Source: Nitrospirota bacterium | GTDB lineage: Bacteria > Nitrospirota > Nitrospiria > Nitrospirales > Nitrospiraceae | Length of the DNA stretch: 55,414 bases | Direction: 5' to 3' | Assembly (NCBI GenBank): GCA_020027965.1 | Contig: JAHRHE010000006.1 | Coordinates: forward strand, 1 to 55,414 | Shown: piece by piece, positions 1-8,688 of the stretch | How positions within the stretch are numbered: the stretch's first letter is position 1 | Layout: each line of letters starts with the position of its first letter | Made by a program: the position numbers and the translations under genes | The notes under the pieces: model-generated | The model's database searches: none | What the model saw: only the letters and a program-made list of their open reading frames with translations | Told to the model about the DNA's origin: nothing

Positions 1-677
1 TATCCGACGCCGCGGGCCGCAACCAGGGCCCCGGGAAAACCCGGATGGCTTTCGATCTTCCGCTTCAGCCCCTGAACATACCGGTCTAGTTGTCCTTCAT
101 GGACCGGATTGCACTCGCCCCACAGGAGTGTCATCAACTCTTCCCCTGTGACCATTTCTCCGACCTGTTTGGCCAGTCGCCGGAGAATCCACCACTCGGG
201 CGAAGATAACTGTAGCCGCGAGCCCTTGAATGCCACTACGAAGGCACTGTCCTCCAGAACCAGCTCGGCACCCAGGCGCTCCTCCTTGAGGACGGCCCTC
301 AGCCGAGCCCGCCGTAACACCGCCCTCACGCGCGACACTACCTCTCGCGGACTGAACGGCTTGTCGATGTAGTCGTCTGCGCCCAACTCAAGACCCGCCA
401 CGCGGTGGTCTTCGGAACCCAGAGCTGACACCATGATGATCGGGATGGATTGCGTCCAAGGATCCTTCCTTAGCCGCCGGCACACTTCATGGCCGTCCAG
501 TCCGGGCAGCATGAGGTCAAGGAGCACCAGCGCGGGTTGGAGCCGCCTAGCATCCTCCAGCCCGATCGCCCCATCGTAGGCGACATTAGTTCTGAAGCGA
601 GCCTTGCGGAGGGCCAGGTCCAACAGGAATGCCTGGTCAACATCGTCCTCTATAATCTGAACGATTTCTACGGACAT
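1..677 (-). CDS. OmpR/PhoB-family response regulator (C-terminus cut by window edge)
   Basis: About 225 residues are visible, and only the last few are missing beyond base 1. The N-terminal receiver domain (residues 4-120) has the acidic pair after IIEDD, the phospho-acceptor Asp54 in LLDLMLPG, and the switch Lys in DDYIDKPFSP. The C-terminal winged helix (about 130-225) has the typical recognition-helix segment RYVQGLKRKIE and stops just at the usual RGVGY end. It would act as a cytoplasmic DNA-binding regulator paired with a histidine kinase, which probably lies just outside the window. Its promoter carries the same heptamer repeats as the porin and pstS genes here, which points to a PhoB-type phosphate regulator with autoregulation. 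The start is an ATG with no clear ribosome-binding site, and the predicted transcript leader is very short. The family is certain; the PhoB role is inferred from context. Confidence 0.85.
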   Translation of the reverse strand, partial: MSVEIVQIIEDDVDQAFLLDLALRKARFRTNVAYDGAIGLEDARRLQPALVLLDLMLPGLDGHEVCRRLRKDPWTQSIPIIMVSALGSEDHRVAGLELGADDYIDKPFSPREVVSRVRAVLRRARLRAVLKEERLGAELVLEDSAFVVAFKGSRLQLSSPEWWILRRLAKQVGEMVTGEELMTLLWGECNPVHEGQLDRYVQGLKRKIESHPGFPGALVAARGVG

Positions 678-687
678 GCCACGAAAG

Positions 688-743
688 ACCCTACCTTCCT
701 GACATTTCGAGGCCGTCAATCATCCGTTACAACCTCGTTAACT
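688..743 (-). promoter_or_regulatory. Candidate Pho box and promoter of the response regulator
   Basis: Read on the minus strand, heptamers AGTTAAC, TTGTAAC and GATTGAC start every 11 bases with 4-base spacers. They are followed by a poor fourth unit (TCGAAAT) and, exactly 10 bases later, the hexamer TAGGGT at 688-693. The same order and spacing precede the porin and the second pstS gene. The third heptamer and the -10 are the weakest of the set. The predicted start of transcription is only a few bases from the ATG at 677. Confidence 0.45.
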
Positions 744-780
744 CTTCCTGCTCCCACGACCGTGTCCGCCGCCAAGGTAA

Positions 781-836
781 TTTTAACCAGTCTGTAACAA
801 TCCGGTCATCGGTCTGTGACACTCCGGCTGTACAAG
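781..836 (+). promoter_or_regulatory. Pho box and promoter of the phosphate porin
   Basis: Four heptamers TTTTAAC (781), CTGTAAC (792), CGGTCAT (803) and CTGTGAC (814) recur with an 11-base period and 4-base spacers. The hexamer TACAAG at 831-836 lies exactly 10 bases after the last one. PhoB in other bacteria binds direct repeats of CTGTCAT-like heptamers with this period, replacing the -35 element. The site is about 100 bases upstream of the porin ATG. It is seen directly in sequence; PhoB binding is inferred. Confidence 0.65.
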
Positions 837-932
837 TTCGTCGCGACACACGCCACGAAGGCAGGCCTAGTCTGTCACCAGGGACATGACAAATCCTCAT
901 GCCAATGAGAAGGACAAAGGAGGGATCGAGCG

Positions 933-2399
933 ATGACACGAGCATACTTGGTGGCGTTCGTGACGGGCATCATCCTGACCCTGCCGCCTGCCACGCTGCT
1001 CACGCGGGCCAACGCAGAGCAGGGGCCAGCCCAGACCCAGACTCCGGCCACGCCGGCCGCCGGAGCGCCGCCGGCCCCCGGCGGCATGATCCAGCGCGGA
1101 GAGAAGGGCATCGAGAGCACCTCATTGGAAGACCTGTTGCTCGAGAAGGGCCTCATCACGATGGATGACTGGATCCGGATCAAGGCCGAGGAGGAGCGCC
1201 GGGTCAACGAACGCTCCGTCGTGGCTGAATTTACCGGCAGCCCCCGGTGGTACGAACGGATCGTGATGTACGGGTACGGCATGTTCCGGTACAACCCGAT
1301 TCTTTCGACGACAAACCCCCTGACCGACTACCATGACGCATCCATCGGGAATAACACGGGCTTCTTCTTCCGTCGAATCCGCTGGGTGGTGACCGGCCAG
1401 GTCTCTGACCATGTGGCCTTCTTCATCCAGCCCGACTTGGCGACCAACAGCGGCGGCAATCCCTATGTGCTGTCGATGCGGGATGCCTACGGCGATTGGT
1501 ACTTCGACAAGGAGAAGGAGTATCGCCTCAGAGTCGGCCTGCAGCGCGTGGCCTGTTCCTTTGACAACTGGCAGGCGAGCCGCGTTCGTATGGCCATCGA
1601 CCGTGCGGATGCCACAAATAGCTGTCAGCAAAGCGAGCGCGATACCGGAATCAGCTTCATGTGGACCCCCAAGATCGCCCAGTACCGTTTCAAGCAGATG
1701 CTGGACTACATGTATGGCCCAGGCGACTATGGCGTGCTCTGGATCGGAGTCTATAACGGGCAAGGGGCCAATGCTGGTGAGGCGAACGCAGATAAGCACG
1801 TGGGGATGCGTCTGAGCTGGCCTCTTGAACTTCCCGGTGGGCGGCTGATGGAAGTCGGCGTGAACGCCATGCGCGGGATGTTCAACGTCTCCATGGGGGG
1901 CGCGGGAAGTACAACCACGTTGTTCTCCTTTAATGAAAGTGGGAACACGGCGGCCCGGAATTACCGTGACGAGCGGCTGAACTTTTACGTGTATTACCCG
2001 CCGCAACCCTGGGGGTTCGTCGGTGAGTATGTGCTGGGGCGAGGTCCCGAACGTGGTGCTGACGGTATCGTGAGGGTGAGCTCACTCTACGGTGGCTATG
2101 GCCAGCTTCATTACCAGTGGAAATACTCCGATACCGGACTGGCCAATTTCTACACCAGGTACCAGTACTACAACGGCGGGGTGAAATTCCTGACCGGAGC
2201 GCCGAATGACAAGATGCAGGAGGTCGAGGTCGGAGTCGCCTGGCAGCCGGATCCCCAATGGGAGTTCACCATGGCGTATGCCTACATGCACAGGCCCAAT
2301 ACCTCGCAGACGTTCCTCAGTACGGCGACCATCCCTGGTCGACAATTTACTGCCGATGCCAATCTGCTTCGGTTCCAAGTGATCTGGTTTTGGAACTGA
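933..2399 (+). CDS. Phosphate-selective porin (OprO/OprP family)
   Basis: This 488-residue protein has a signal peptide (residues 1-28, ending near ANA), a short proline-rich stretch, and a coiled-coil-like segment (about 45-75, LEDLLLEKGLI...EEERR). A long region rich in aromatic, glycine and charged residues follows, typical of a 16-18 strand outer-membrane barrel, and the protein ends in Trp-Asn rather than Phe. The layout matches the porin O/P family, whose members form trimeric anion channels for phosphate or polyphosphate. The start is supported by AAGGAGG about 8 bases upstream. The upstream Pho box and the two PstS genes on the facing strand support uptake of phosphate across the outer membrane under starvation. 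Substrate specificity is inferred from family and context; a related arsenate or general anion porin is possible. Confidence 0.85.
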   Translation: MTRAYLVAFVTGIILTLPPATLLTRANAEQGPAQTQTPATPAAGAPPAPGGMIQRGEKGIESTSLEDLLLEKGLITMDDWIRIKAEEERRVNERSVVAEFTGSPRWYERIVMYGYGMFRYNPILSTTNPLTDYHDASIGNNTGFFFRRIRWVVTGQVSDHVAFFIQPDLATNSGGNPYVLSMRDAYGDWYFDKEKEYRLRVGLQRVACSFDNWQASRVRMAIDRADATNSCQQSERDTGISFMWTPKIAQYRFKQMLDYMYGPGDYGVLWIGVYNGQGANAGEANADKHVGMRLSWPLELPGGRLMEVGVNAMRGMFNVSMGGAGSTTTLFSFNESGNTAARNYRDERLNFYVYYPPQPWGFVGEYVLGRGPERGADGIVRVSSLYGGYGQLHYQWKYSDTGLANFYTRYQYYNGGVKFLTGAPNDKMQEVEVGVAWQPDPQWEFTMAYAYMHRPNTSQTFLSTATIPGRQFTADANLLRFQVIWFWN

Positions 2400-2437
2400 A
2401 AAGAAGGCTCGGGGCACTGGGCAAGAAACATTTCGCT

Positions 2438-3154
2438 TCAGCGAGCCGGCGTCGCGGCAGGAGGGTTTAGGCTGGTGGAAGACTTCCCGGCCTCGGCGAG
2501 CTGCTTGAGATCAATCACGAGCAGCTTTGATTCATCGACGTATCGTTCATACTCCTGTTGTCTCCTGAGGTGGGCATTCGGAACCCTCGCGGAATCTGGT
2601 GTAAACCCTACCGTGAACTTGCGTCGCGCAATGGGAAGGAGTGGGTCATCGCGTGGGTCGAATTCGTAGGTGTTTTCATACTGCACGGAACTGGGGGACG
2701 TACGCACATTCGCCAGAATGACGTACAGGTGGCCATTCCGGAGAAAGAGCCCGCCCGAGGTGACCAGCTTGCCTTGTCTGGGATCACCGCTGGTCAGATA
2801 GAACGTGACCATATCTCTGGGAGAGGCTTTCTTGAACGCCTGCGAGAGATAGGGCGCCAGCCGCATTATCTCCGAGGCCAAGAAGGCAGGCGCACCCTCC
2901 TTGTCGCCAAAGAATCCAAACCCCCCGACAATGTCTCGATGGCGTACCCACACCCCGCGAAGGACGAGAGCCATCTGCTCAGGGGTGAGCTGGGCCGGGT
3001 GACTATGACCGGCCCCTGCTTCGGGATCGAACTTGACCCAAATCGAGTCTAGGCGGTCCTCATGAATCACGATAGGGGCTGGCTGCGCAACGCACCCGGT
3101 CACCAGCGCAGCCAGTATGATCCAGCCGACCATCTCTTCCAGCCACCGACTCAT
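2438..3154 (-). CDS. Predicted lipoprotein of unknown function, linked to pstS
   Basis: From the ATG at 3154 the protein has 238 residues and begins with a hydrophobic signal and lipobox (WIILAALVTGC), so it is probably a lipid-anchored periplasmic or outer-membrane protein. A second possible ATG at 3130 also keeps the lipobox. The mature part has one recognisable stretch on sight, a conserved-looking acidic and aromatic block, but I do not recognise the family. It follows the first pstS gene on the same strand with 85 bases between, and converges on the porin, so it is probably co-transcribed with pstS and part of the phosphate locus. Upstream in-frame codons to 3238 lack a signal-like start and are left out. 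Confidence 0.6.
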   Translation of the reverse strand: MSRWLEEMVGWIILAALVTGCVAQPAPIVIHEDRLDSIWVKFDPEAGAGHSHPAQLTPEQMALVLRGVWVRHRDIVGGFGFFGDKEGAPAFLASEIMRLAPYLSQAFKKASPRDMVTFYLTSGDPRQGKLVTSGGLFLRNGHLYVILANVRTSPSSVQYENTYEFDPRDDPLLPIARRKFTVGFTPDSARVPNAHLRRQQEYERYVDESKLLVIDLKQLAEAGKSSTSLNPPAATPAR

Positions 3155-3239
3155 CTCTACGACCGCCGTGGCGACAAAAGACACGCACCGAGTTCGCCCA
3201 CCGAGCGCTCGGTGCGTCTTCTCCCGGAATACCAGCACA

Positions 3240-4361
3240 CTAGTGTGAGGAGGCCTTTATGCCGAGGGGGGGCACCGCAGACCCGGTGAGGGTCTGAAGA
3301 TTCGCAGCGACCTGCGCCGCCGACAGAGCGTAGGCTCCCTCTTTCAGCACCACCTCCTGCCCTTCCCGGCTATTGGCAAACTTGAGAAACTCCAGAGTAA
3401 CAGGCTCCAGCTCGGAGCCCGGGGCTTTTCGAGCGTACAGATAAAGCAAGCGGCTCAGCGGATAGGTTCCGTTCGAAGCCGACTCGGCGCTCGGCCTGAT
3501 GTAAGGCATCCCGGCTTTCTCGGCCAAGGGAACCACTCGGACCGTGGAGGCCTGAAAGCCAATGCCCGCATATCCGATCCCAAAAGCATCACGGCTGAGA
3601 GCCAGAATCTCCAAAGCTACGCCGCTCTCCTCCCGTATGTTTTTCTTCAACTCTCCACCCAGCAGGACTTGATCGATAAAAAAGGTGCGGGTACCGGATT
3701 GCTTGTCCCTGCCATATACGTTGATGGGCTGTTGTGTCCAGTCACCTTCCACTCCCACCTGGCCCCAGGTCGTAATGCTTTCCGGAAACCCACGCTTGCG
3801 ATTGTTCCCGAAGATTGCATCCACCTGCTCCATCGTGAGCCCCTGGACGGGATTGCGACTGTTCACATAAATTCCTATCGCGTCCAGCGCGATAGGAATC
3901 TCGGTCGGCTCGAAGCCATATCGGGACCGAAACTCCTTCCGCTCTTCGTTAGTCAACGGACGAGAGGAAGCCAGCAGAGCAATGCTCCCGGATACTTGGT
4001 GCCCTCTTGGATTTGGATCTGCGTCACCACGTCGGATGAGCGCCTGATCCTGCAAGAAGTTTTTGAGGGCTGCGTCCGAGCCGCCACCCTGCACGGCTAA
4101 CTTGACATTCGGCTGCAATTGCCGAAACACGGAGGCCATCCTGACCATAATCGGATGCATGGTGTCGGACCCCGCGATGACGATCGCACCGGAGACACCG
4201 GCCGGTGCAACATAGGATCCGATCGCAGGATCGACGACGCGCCTGTCCGTCGGCGTGGCGTGTTCGGCCAGGATCTCTGAGGCAACCCCCAGGACCATAA
4301 GCCCCATGAGCGTGCCGCAAAGAATAATAGTTTGCTTTTCCCGTCTCTCAAGTCTTGCCAT
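3240..4361 (-). CDS. pstS: PstS-family phosphate-binding protein (copy A)
   Basis: A 373-residue periplasmic binding protein with a signal peptide (residues 1-31). The start at 4361 has GAGGAGG about 6 bases upstream, so the in-frame extension to 4430 is rejected. Family marks are SGAIVIAGSDTM near the mature N-terminus (the Ser/Thr loop that holds phosphate), GGGSDAAL, the segment GRDKQSGTRTFF, and a C-terminal PLSR.LYLY strand. In the family the protein captures inorganic phosphate for the PstCAB ABC transporter, but no pstC, pstA or pstB is in this window. It is a clear paralogue of the next gene upstream, with the same segments in the same order. It has no Pho box of its own, so it is probably read from the promoter of copy B 1.3 kb upstream. 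Confidence 0.85.
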   Translation of the reverse strand: MARLERREKQTIILCGTLMGLMVLGVASEILAEHATPTDRRVVDPAIGSYVAPAGVSGAIVIAGSDTMHPIMVRMASVFRQLQPNVKLAVQGGGSDAALKNFLQDQALIRRGDADPNPRGHQVSGSIALLASSRPLTNEERKEFRSRYGFEPTEIPIALDAIGIYVNSRNPVQGLTMEQVDAIFGNNRKRGFPESITTWGQVGVEGDWTQQPINVYGRDKQSGTRTFFIDQVLLGGELKKNIREESGVALEILALSRDAFGIGYAGIGFQASTVRVVPLAEKAGMPYIRPSAESASNGTYPLSRLLYLYARKAPGSELEPVTLEFLKFANSREGQEVVLKEGAYALSAAQVAANLQTLTGSAVPPLGIKASSH

Positions 4362-4509
4362 CGGTGTTCCTCCTCTTGCGAGCACGCCTATGGAACCGCG
4401 GCATAGTAGCGACAACCGTTTGGCAGGCAAGTATAGCCGAGGTCTTCAGAGAAAAACAGGGCGCTGGAGCGTGATGCCACCCCAGCGCGCATCCTTCCGC
4501 TCGAATGGT

Positions 4510-5640
4510 TCAGTTGACGGATGTGGATACAGATCCCGCCACTATGCCTGTGCCGGTCAGCACAGCCACGTTCCTGGCGACTTGCCGAGCCGGCAAGGGA
4601 TAGGCGCCGGCTTTGACCACCAAGTCCTGTCCTGCACGGCTGTTCACGAACTTGAAGAACTCCAGAACTTCCGGTTCCAGCCCGGTCTTCGGATCCTTCT
4701 TGGCATAGAGATATAACTGGCGACTCAACGGGTAGGTCCCGTTCGCCACTGATTCGGGCGAGGGTGCGACGAAGGGCGCTCCGACTCGCTCGGCCAGAGG
4801 GATGACTCGGACCGTTGACGCCTGGAAGCCGATGCTGGCGTACCCGATCCCCAGGACGTCCCGGCTAAGGGCCAAGATTTCTGATCCTGGACCGACTTTG
4901 ACTTGGACATCCGGCCGGAGAGTTCCATCCTGCAGGACTTTCTGGATGAAGAGTGCTCTGGTACCGGAGCACTGGTCCTGCCCGTAGCGATGAATCGGCT
5001 GCTGTGCCCATTCGTCCTTCAGGCCAAGCTGTCCCCAGGTGGTGATTTCCCTCTGCAAGCCACGCTTGCGATCCTGGCTAAAGATCGCGTCCAGTTGCTC
5101 CAGCGCAAGCCCTTCGATGGGGTTCTGGCGGTTCACGTACACGGCGATCGCGTCTAGTGCGATAGGAATTTCCGTGACGTCATAGCCATATCGAGACCGG
5201 AAGTCTTGCCGCTCGTTTTCCGTGAGCGGACGCGATGCGGCCAGCAGACCGATCTCCCCGGAGACGTGGTGACCGCCTTTCGGGCTGCCATCGCCACGCC
5301 TGAGTGTGGATTGGTTCTGGAGAAAACCCATGAGGGGGGCGTCGGTCCCACCCCCTTGAACGGCGATCCTGACGTCGGGCTGCCATTCCCGGAACGCAGA
5401 GGCGATCTTGGCAATAATCGGCTGCATGGTGTCCGAACCCGCAATGACAATCGCACCAGAAACCTTTTGTTTGGCCACGTAGAGGCCAATCGCATCATCC
5501 ACGACCGGTTTGCCGTGTATCCCTGCATGGTCCGCGCTGGCACCACCGGCCAGTCCCAGCAGCACCATCAACAATCCGAGCGCCCCGCCCAGTGCTGGCA
5601 TCGGCGTATGGAAACTCGCCCGCCTAATCAACCTCATCAT
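4510..5640 (-). CDS. pstS: PstS-family phosphate-binding protein (copy B)
   Basis: A 376-residue paralogue of copy A. I place the start at the ATG at 5640 because GGGGAGGAACG sits upstream of it; the ATG at 5658 would put that ribosome-binding site inside the gene. The signal peptide runs to about ASA. The phosphate-site segment SGAIVIAGSDTM, the GGGTDAPL loop and GQDQCSGTRALF are present, the last including a Cys where copy A has Lys-Gln. It is the first gene of a likely operon (copy B, copy A, lipoprotein) and has a strong Pho box 60-120 bases upstream. Two binding proteins may differ in affinity or ligand (phosphate, arsenate, organophosphate); the sequence alone does not say which. Confidence 0.85.
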   Translation of the reverse strand: MMRLIRRASFHTPMPALGGALGLLMVLLGLAGGASADHAGIHGKPVVDDAIGLYVAKQKVSGAIVIAGSDTMQPIIAKIASAFREWQPDVRIAVQGGGTDAPLMGFLQNQSTLRRGDGSPKGGHHVSGEIGLLAASRPLTENERQDFRSRYGYDVTEIPIALDAIAVYVNRQNPIEGLALEQLDAIFSQDRKRGLQREITTWGQLGLKDEWAQQPIHRYGQDQCSGTRALFIQKVLQDGTLRPDVQVKVGPGSEILALSRDVLGIGYASIGFQASTVRVIPLAERVGAPFVAPSPESVANGTYPLSRQLYLYAKKDPKTGLEPEVLEFFKFVNSRAGQDLVVKAGAYPLPARQVARNVAVLTGTGIVAGSVSTSVN

Positions 5641-5703
5641 GAACTCGTTCCTCCCCATCTTCTTGTGTGGTTATTCCGGATCACGCTCGCTTTTCTGCAA
5701 ACC

Positions 5704-5759
5704 ATGGTATTCCAAGGACGTTGCGGATCAATAACCGGTGTGTTACAGCCGTGTTAATT
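5704..5759 (-). promoter_or_regulatory. Pho box and promoter of the pstS operon
   Basis: On the minus strand, heptamers AATTAAC, CTGTAAC, CGGTTAT and CCGCAAC repeat every 11 bases with 4-base spacers. The hexamer TACCAT follows exactly 10 bases after the last. This is the same architecture, and nearly the same first three words, as the porin promoter at 781-836. The distance to the pstS start codon is about 64 bases. Confidence 0.65.
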
Positions 5760-5893
5760 CTTGCCGTTCTGAGCCGTTGCGCGGCCGCTCGCTCCGAGTC
5801 TTCGACATGGAATGGCCCGTGTTGAGAATGGCACTGCCTGCGAAAAGAATCGGGGCAGTCGGTGGTTGAACCGCTAGCGATCGGATCCAGGGA

Positions 5894-7144
5894 TCACTTC
5901 GGGGAGGGCTGTCGGATCTCCTCGACCTGTTGCCGCTCCTCGAACTTGTAGCACTGGCGATTGAGCACGGGGTAGACGGTAAAGATGGGAGTATTGTAGG
6001 GCACGACGGCGGTTTCGACTCCCGGGCTCAACTGCAGATGCAGATTGACGAAGTTGAAACTGAGCCCTTCCTGCCACGGCTGCGAGAGCGATTCGGCATA
6101 GGTCTCCACCTTGTCGGAGGCATAGGAGCGCGTCATCAGCCCGGACCCGCCTTGCAATCCGTACTCGTGCAAATCAGGTGCGCCTTGAATCAGCAAGGAC
6201 ACGACGGAGGCATCGAACCAGATCTTGAAGCGGCAACTGATTTGAATAAAGGGACCCAGGCTCCCCGTCTGCTCCAACAGCCCCAGCGGGTACACAAACT
6301 CAGATGGGACGCCCGTTGGAGAGTTCGCTGCGGGCGCTCTGAACTCAGGCTCTTTGACGCCGGATACCGACACAAAGATGAGATGGGGATCATCCAGCGC
6401 CAGATCCAGAACCTGCCCATCATGGTAGCTGCAGAGTTTGCCCATTTCATACCGCAGGGGGAAGGAATACCCCATCTTGGCGTAAAAGATTCTGACGCCG
6501 GCCTCTAGCGGATCATCCGGCTTCCGGCTCAGCTTCAAATCAAATGGCAGCATCACGTGGAAGGCCTGCGTACGGGCATTCATGAACGGTGCGCAGGCCC
6601 CCGGGAATTCCTTCTGGATGCTCGCATTGTCGGGCTCGAATTTGCGCGGGGGGCCCCCGAAGTGTTGGGCGGTCTTGGCTTCCTTTGTGAGGCGATACTT
6701 ATTCTGGTAGTACGCGCCGGCCCGCTTCTGCGCGATGTCCAGAAAGTACTCCGGCGCATCGGTTTCCACGATCAGCCGCTGCCGATCGAACCCCTGTGCC
6801 CGCGGAGCCCGCATCACCTCGTTGTAGATCGCCAGCTCAGCCGTCGTCTTCTGGATATCCTGGTCGAGCTGTTGGGCGAGCTCCGGGTCGAAAAAACGGG
6901 TCTTGGGCAATAATTGCCGCGCCTTCTGGAGCAACTCCAGTTTGATGGTGTACCGCTTCGGCTCCGCAGCGAACGCCTGCGTGGTGGCTATGATCAGCGA
7001 GAACTGTTCCTCTGGTAATAACCCGAGCTGGTCCAGATCCTGCTCCCTGATGAAGGTCATGGCGAGTGGGCCGAAGGCCTCCTCCCGCCGCAGGCTCAGC
7101 GTCAGGAGATAATTGAGATGGGCGCGTGCTTCTTGCAACGTCAA
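5894..7144 (-). CDS. Conserved-looking hypothetical protein, cytoplasmic
   Basis: The 416-residue reading frame has codon use like its neighbours, so it is very likely real, but I do not recognise the family. It has no signal peptide or membrane segment. Residues 1-150 look helical (many Leu/Gln/Glu, including an LAQQLDQDIQKTTAEL stretch). The rest looks beta-rich, with isolated aromatic and proline-rich turns. The longest frame begins with TTG at 7144, preceded by GAGG at very close range; an internal ATG about 28 codons in is the alternative, so the N-terminus is uncertain. It stands alone between the pstS promoter and a small lipoprotein gene on the same strand. Confidence 0.6.
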   Translation of the reverse strand: MTLQEARAHLNYLLTLSLRREEAFGPLAMTFIREQDLDQLGLLPEEQFSLIIATTQAFAAEPKRYTIKLELLQKARQLLPKTRFFDPELAQQLDQDIQKTTAELAIYNEVMRAPRAQGFDRQRLIVETDAPEYFLDIAQKRAGAYYQNKYRLTKEAKTAQHFGGPPRKFEPDNASIQKEFPGACAPFMNARTQAFHVMLPFDLKLSRKPDDPLEAGVRIFYAKMGYSFPLRYEMGKLCSYHDGQVLDLALDDPHLIFVSVSGVKEPEFRAPAANSPTGVPSEFVYPLGLLEQTGSLGPFIQISCRFKIWFDASVVSLLIQGAPDLHEYGLQGGSGLMTRSYASDKVETYAESLSQPWQEGLSFNFVNLHLQLSPGVETAVVPYNTPIFTVYPVLNRQCYKFEERQQVEEIRQPSPK

Positions 7145-7381
7145 GGCAGGCCTCGCATCGGTGGAGGCATTCTAAGGCAACGCGGCAGGCAGGACAAGTG
7201 GCGCACCGCTGCCTGGGCGGGACCACATCATGATGAGCAGCACCGCGGGTATTCCGGCCAATCACAGAAGGTGATCCGGCGTGGCCGGTGGGGATGGAGG
7301 AGGGTTTCCGGTGGAGGCTACCAGACTGAGGAGATCGGTCGACGCTGTGGCCCCTTTCGCGCAAGAGTGCCGGACAGCCAA

Positions 7382-7618
7382 TTATGGTTTCTCCACCATC
7401 ACCCAGCCCTTCTTTGCCATGCACCGTTCAATCGACTGTGCGAGCAGATACCTGTTCCCCCGCTGGAGTTTAGGATCCCGACTGGTATCCGATTCGCATT
7501 GGTTGTAATCCTGGGCGTAATCCACACCGGGATTGCTGGGATTGACCCATTCTACTGAGCTGCACGCGGTCACGAAGAGGAACACAATGAACACCACGGG
7601 AGCAAGACCTTGGCGCAT
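7382..7618 (-). CDS. Small predicted lipoprotein
   Basis: A 78-residue protein with a signal peptide and lipobox (LFVTAC, Cys19), after which the mature chain is only about 60 residues. AGGAGG stands 6 bases upstream of the ATG. The mature part contains two Cys (in NQCESD and IERCMAKKGW), which could form a disulfide. The C-terminal CMAKKGW-like ending is common in small envelope lipoproteins that bind cell-wall or outer-membrane components, but no function can be assigned. Confidence 0.75.
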   Translation of the reverse strand: MRQGLAPVVFIVFLFVTACSSVEWVNPSNPGVDYAQDYNQCESDTSRDPKLQRGNRYLLAQSIERCMAKKGWVMVEKP

Positions 7619-7726
7619 GAGATCCTCCTGACTCTGGATGCATGATTCAGATCTAGGCTGGCGGAGGATAATCCCGCAAGCCGGACCGCGTCAAGTCTGT
7701 GCAGGACAATCGATTAACTCTGCGTC

Positions 7727-8398
7727 TCACGGGGTCTCCGTTGTTGCCGGCTGCTGTTTGGGAGGCCGCCAACTCTCGGCCAGGCACCGAAGGACTTCTT
7801 CATCATCGACCTGGCGAAAATTCAGGTAATGCTGGCCGACCGCGTAGAATGGATCGGGCGTCGCTAACACCACGCAGTCATCCACGCGACGGCTGATCAT
7901 TCCCGCGGTTTCCGGTGGAGCCACCGGCAGAGCTGCGACCAGACGACCCACGCGGCTCGCCCGCAGCGCATGCACCGAGGCCAGATAGGTCGCGCCGGTG
8001 GCCGTTCCGTCGTCCACCAGGATCACGGTGCGACCCTCCAACGGGGGGAGGGCCCGGCCGCCTCGGTACTGCCTACGACGCCGGTCAATCTCACGCTCCT
8101 GCTCGAGACGCTCCTGCTCGGAGAGGCGGGCCAGGGCGGGATACGAGGCAAGAAGTTCCTCGTTGACGTACAAGTACCCAGTTTCAGTCAACGCCCCGAT
8201 GGCTAACTCCGGATTGCCGGGCGCTCCGATCTTTCTGGTGAGCAGCACATCCAGTGGAAGCCTAAGGAGCACGCTCATCTCGCGACCCACGACCACCCCC
8301 CCGCGAGGAATGGCGAGAATCAGCCCGCCCGGACAACCACTATAGCGCTGCAGTGCAGCGGCCAGTCGCCGACCGGCTTCGACACGATCCTCGATCAC
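7727..8398 (-). CDS. Phosphoribosyltransferase-domain protein
   Basis: A 223-residue protein of the type I phosphoribosyltransferase fold. The PRPP-binding loop VILVDDGTATGAT is seen at about residues 120-132, and IPRGGVVVGRE near residue 35 is the N-terminal PPi-loop region. A charged helix (EQERLEQEREIDRRRRQYRG) precedes the active site. Proteins of this subfamily are often called predicted phosphoribosyltransferases and are separate from the purine or pyrimidine enzymes; the acceptor base is unknown. I start it at GTG 8398, because GGGTGGAG lies 8 bases upstream and the fold begins right there. The longer frame to 8488 adds 30 residues that look non-coding. Confidence 0.8.
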   Translation of the reverse strand: MIEDRVEAGRRLAAALQRYSGCPGGLILAIPRGGVVVGREMSVLLRLPLDVLLTRKIGAPGNPELAIGALTETGYLYVNEELLASYPALARLSEQERLEQEREIDRRRRQYRGGRALPPLEGRTVILVDDGTATGATYLASVHALRASRVGRLVAALPVAPPETAGMISRRVDDCVVLATPDPFYAVGQHYLNFRQVDDEEVLRCLAESWRPPKQQPATTETP

Positions 8399-8612
8399 GA
8401 TTTGTCTCCACCCTGAAGCAAGCGGGCCGCCACGGGCCCACAAGGATCCCGACCACGGAGCCGTCGGACCGATGTCCCTAGCCTGCACAGGCTTATACCA
8501 TACACCGAGGTCCCGGCCCAGGACACACTGTCAAGGTCTGGATAATGGGGATCGCAAATCGTGGCGGAGGCTTGCAACAGAGAGCCAGAACGGTGTACCC
8601 TCACCCAATATT

Positions 8613-8688
8613 GCTGGCGTAGCTCAATCGGCAGAGCAGCGGTTTTGTAAACCGCAGGTTGGAGGTTCGATTCCTCTCGCCAGCTCCA
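8613..8688 (+). tRNA. tRNA-Thr (anticodon UGU)
   Basis: The 76-base sequence folds as a cloverleaf. The acceptor stem GCTGGCG pairs with CGCCAGC. The D-arm has AGCTCAATCGGCAGAGC, the anticodon stem GCGGT/ACCGC encloses loop TTTGTAA with anticodon TGT, and the T-arm has GGAGGTTCGATTCCTCT... The CCA end is encoded. It reads ACA threonine codons. Confidence 0.95.

Noticed and set aside
4362-4430. Extension of pstS copy A to 4430
   Set aside because: Adds non-signal residues upstream of a good ribosome-binding site for the ATG at 4361.
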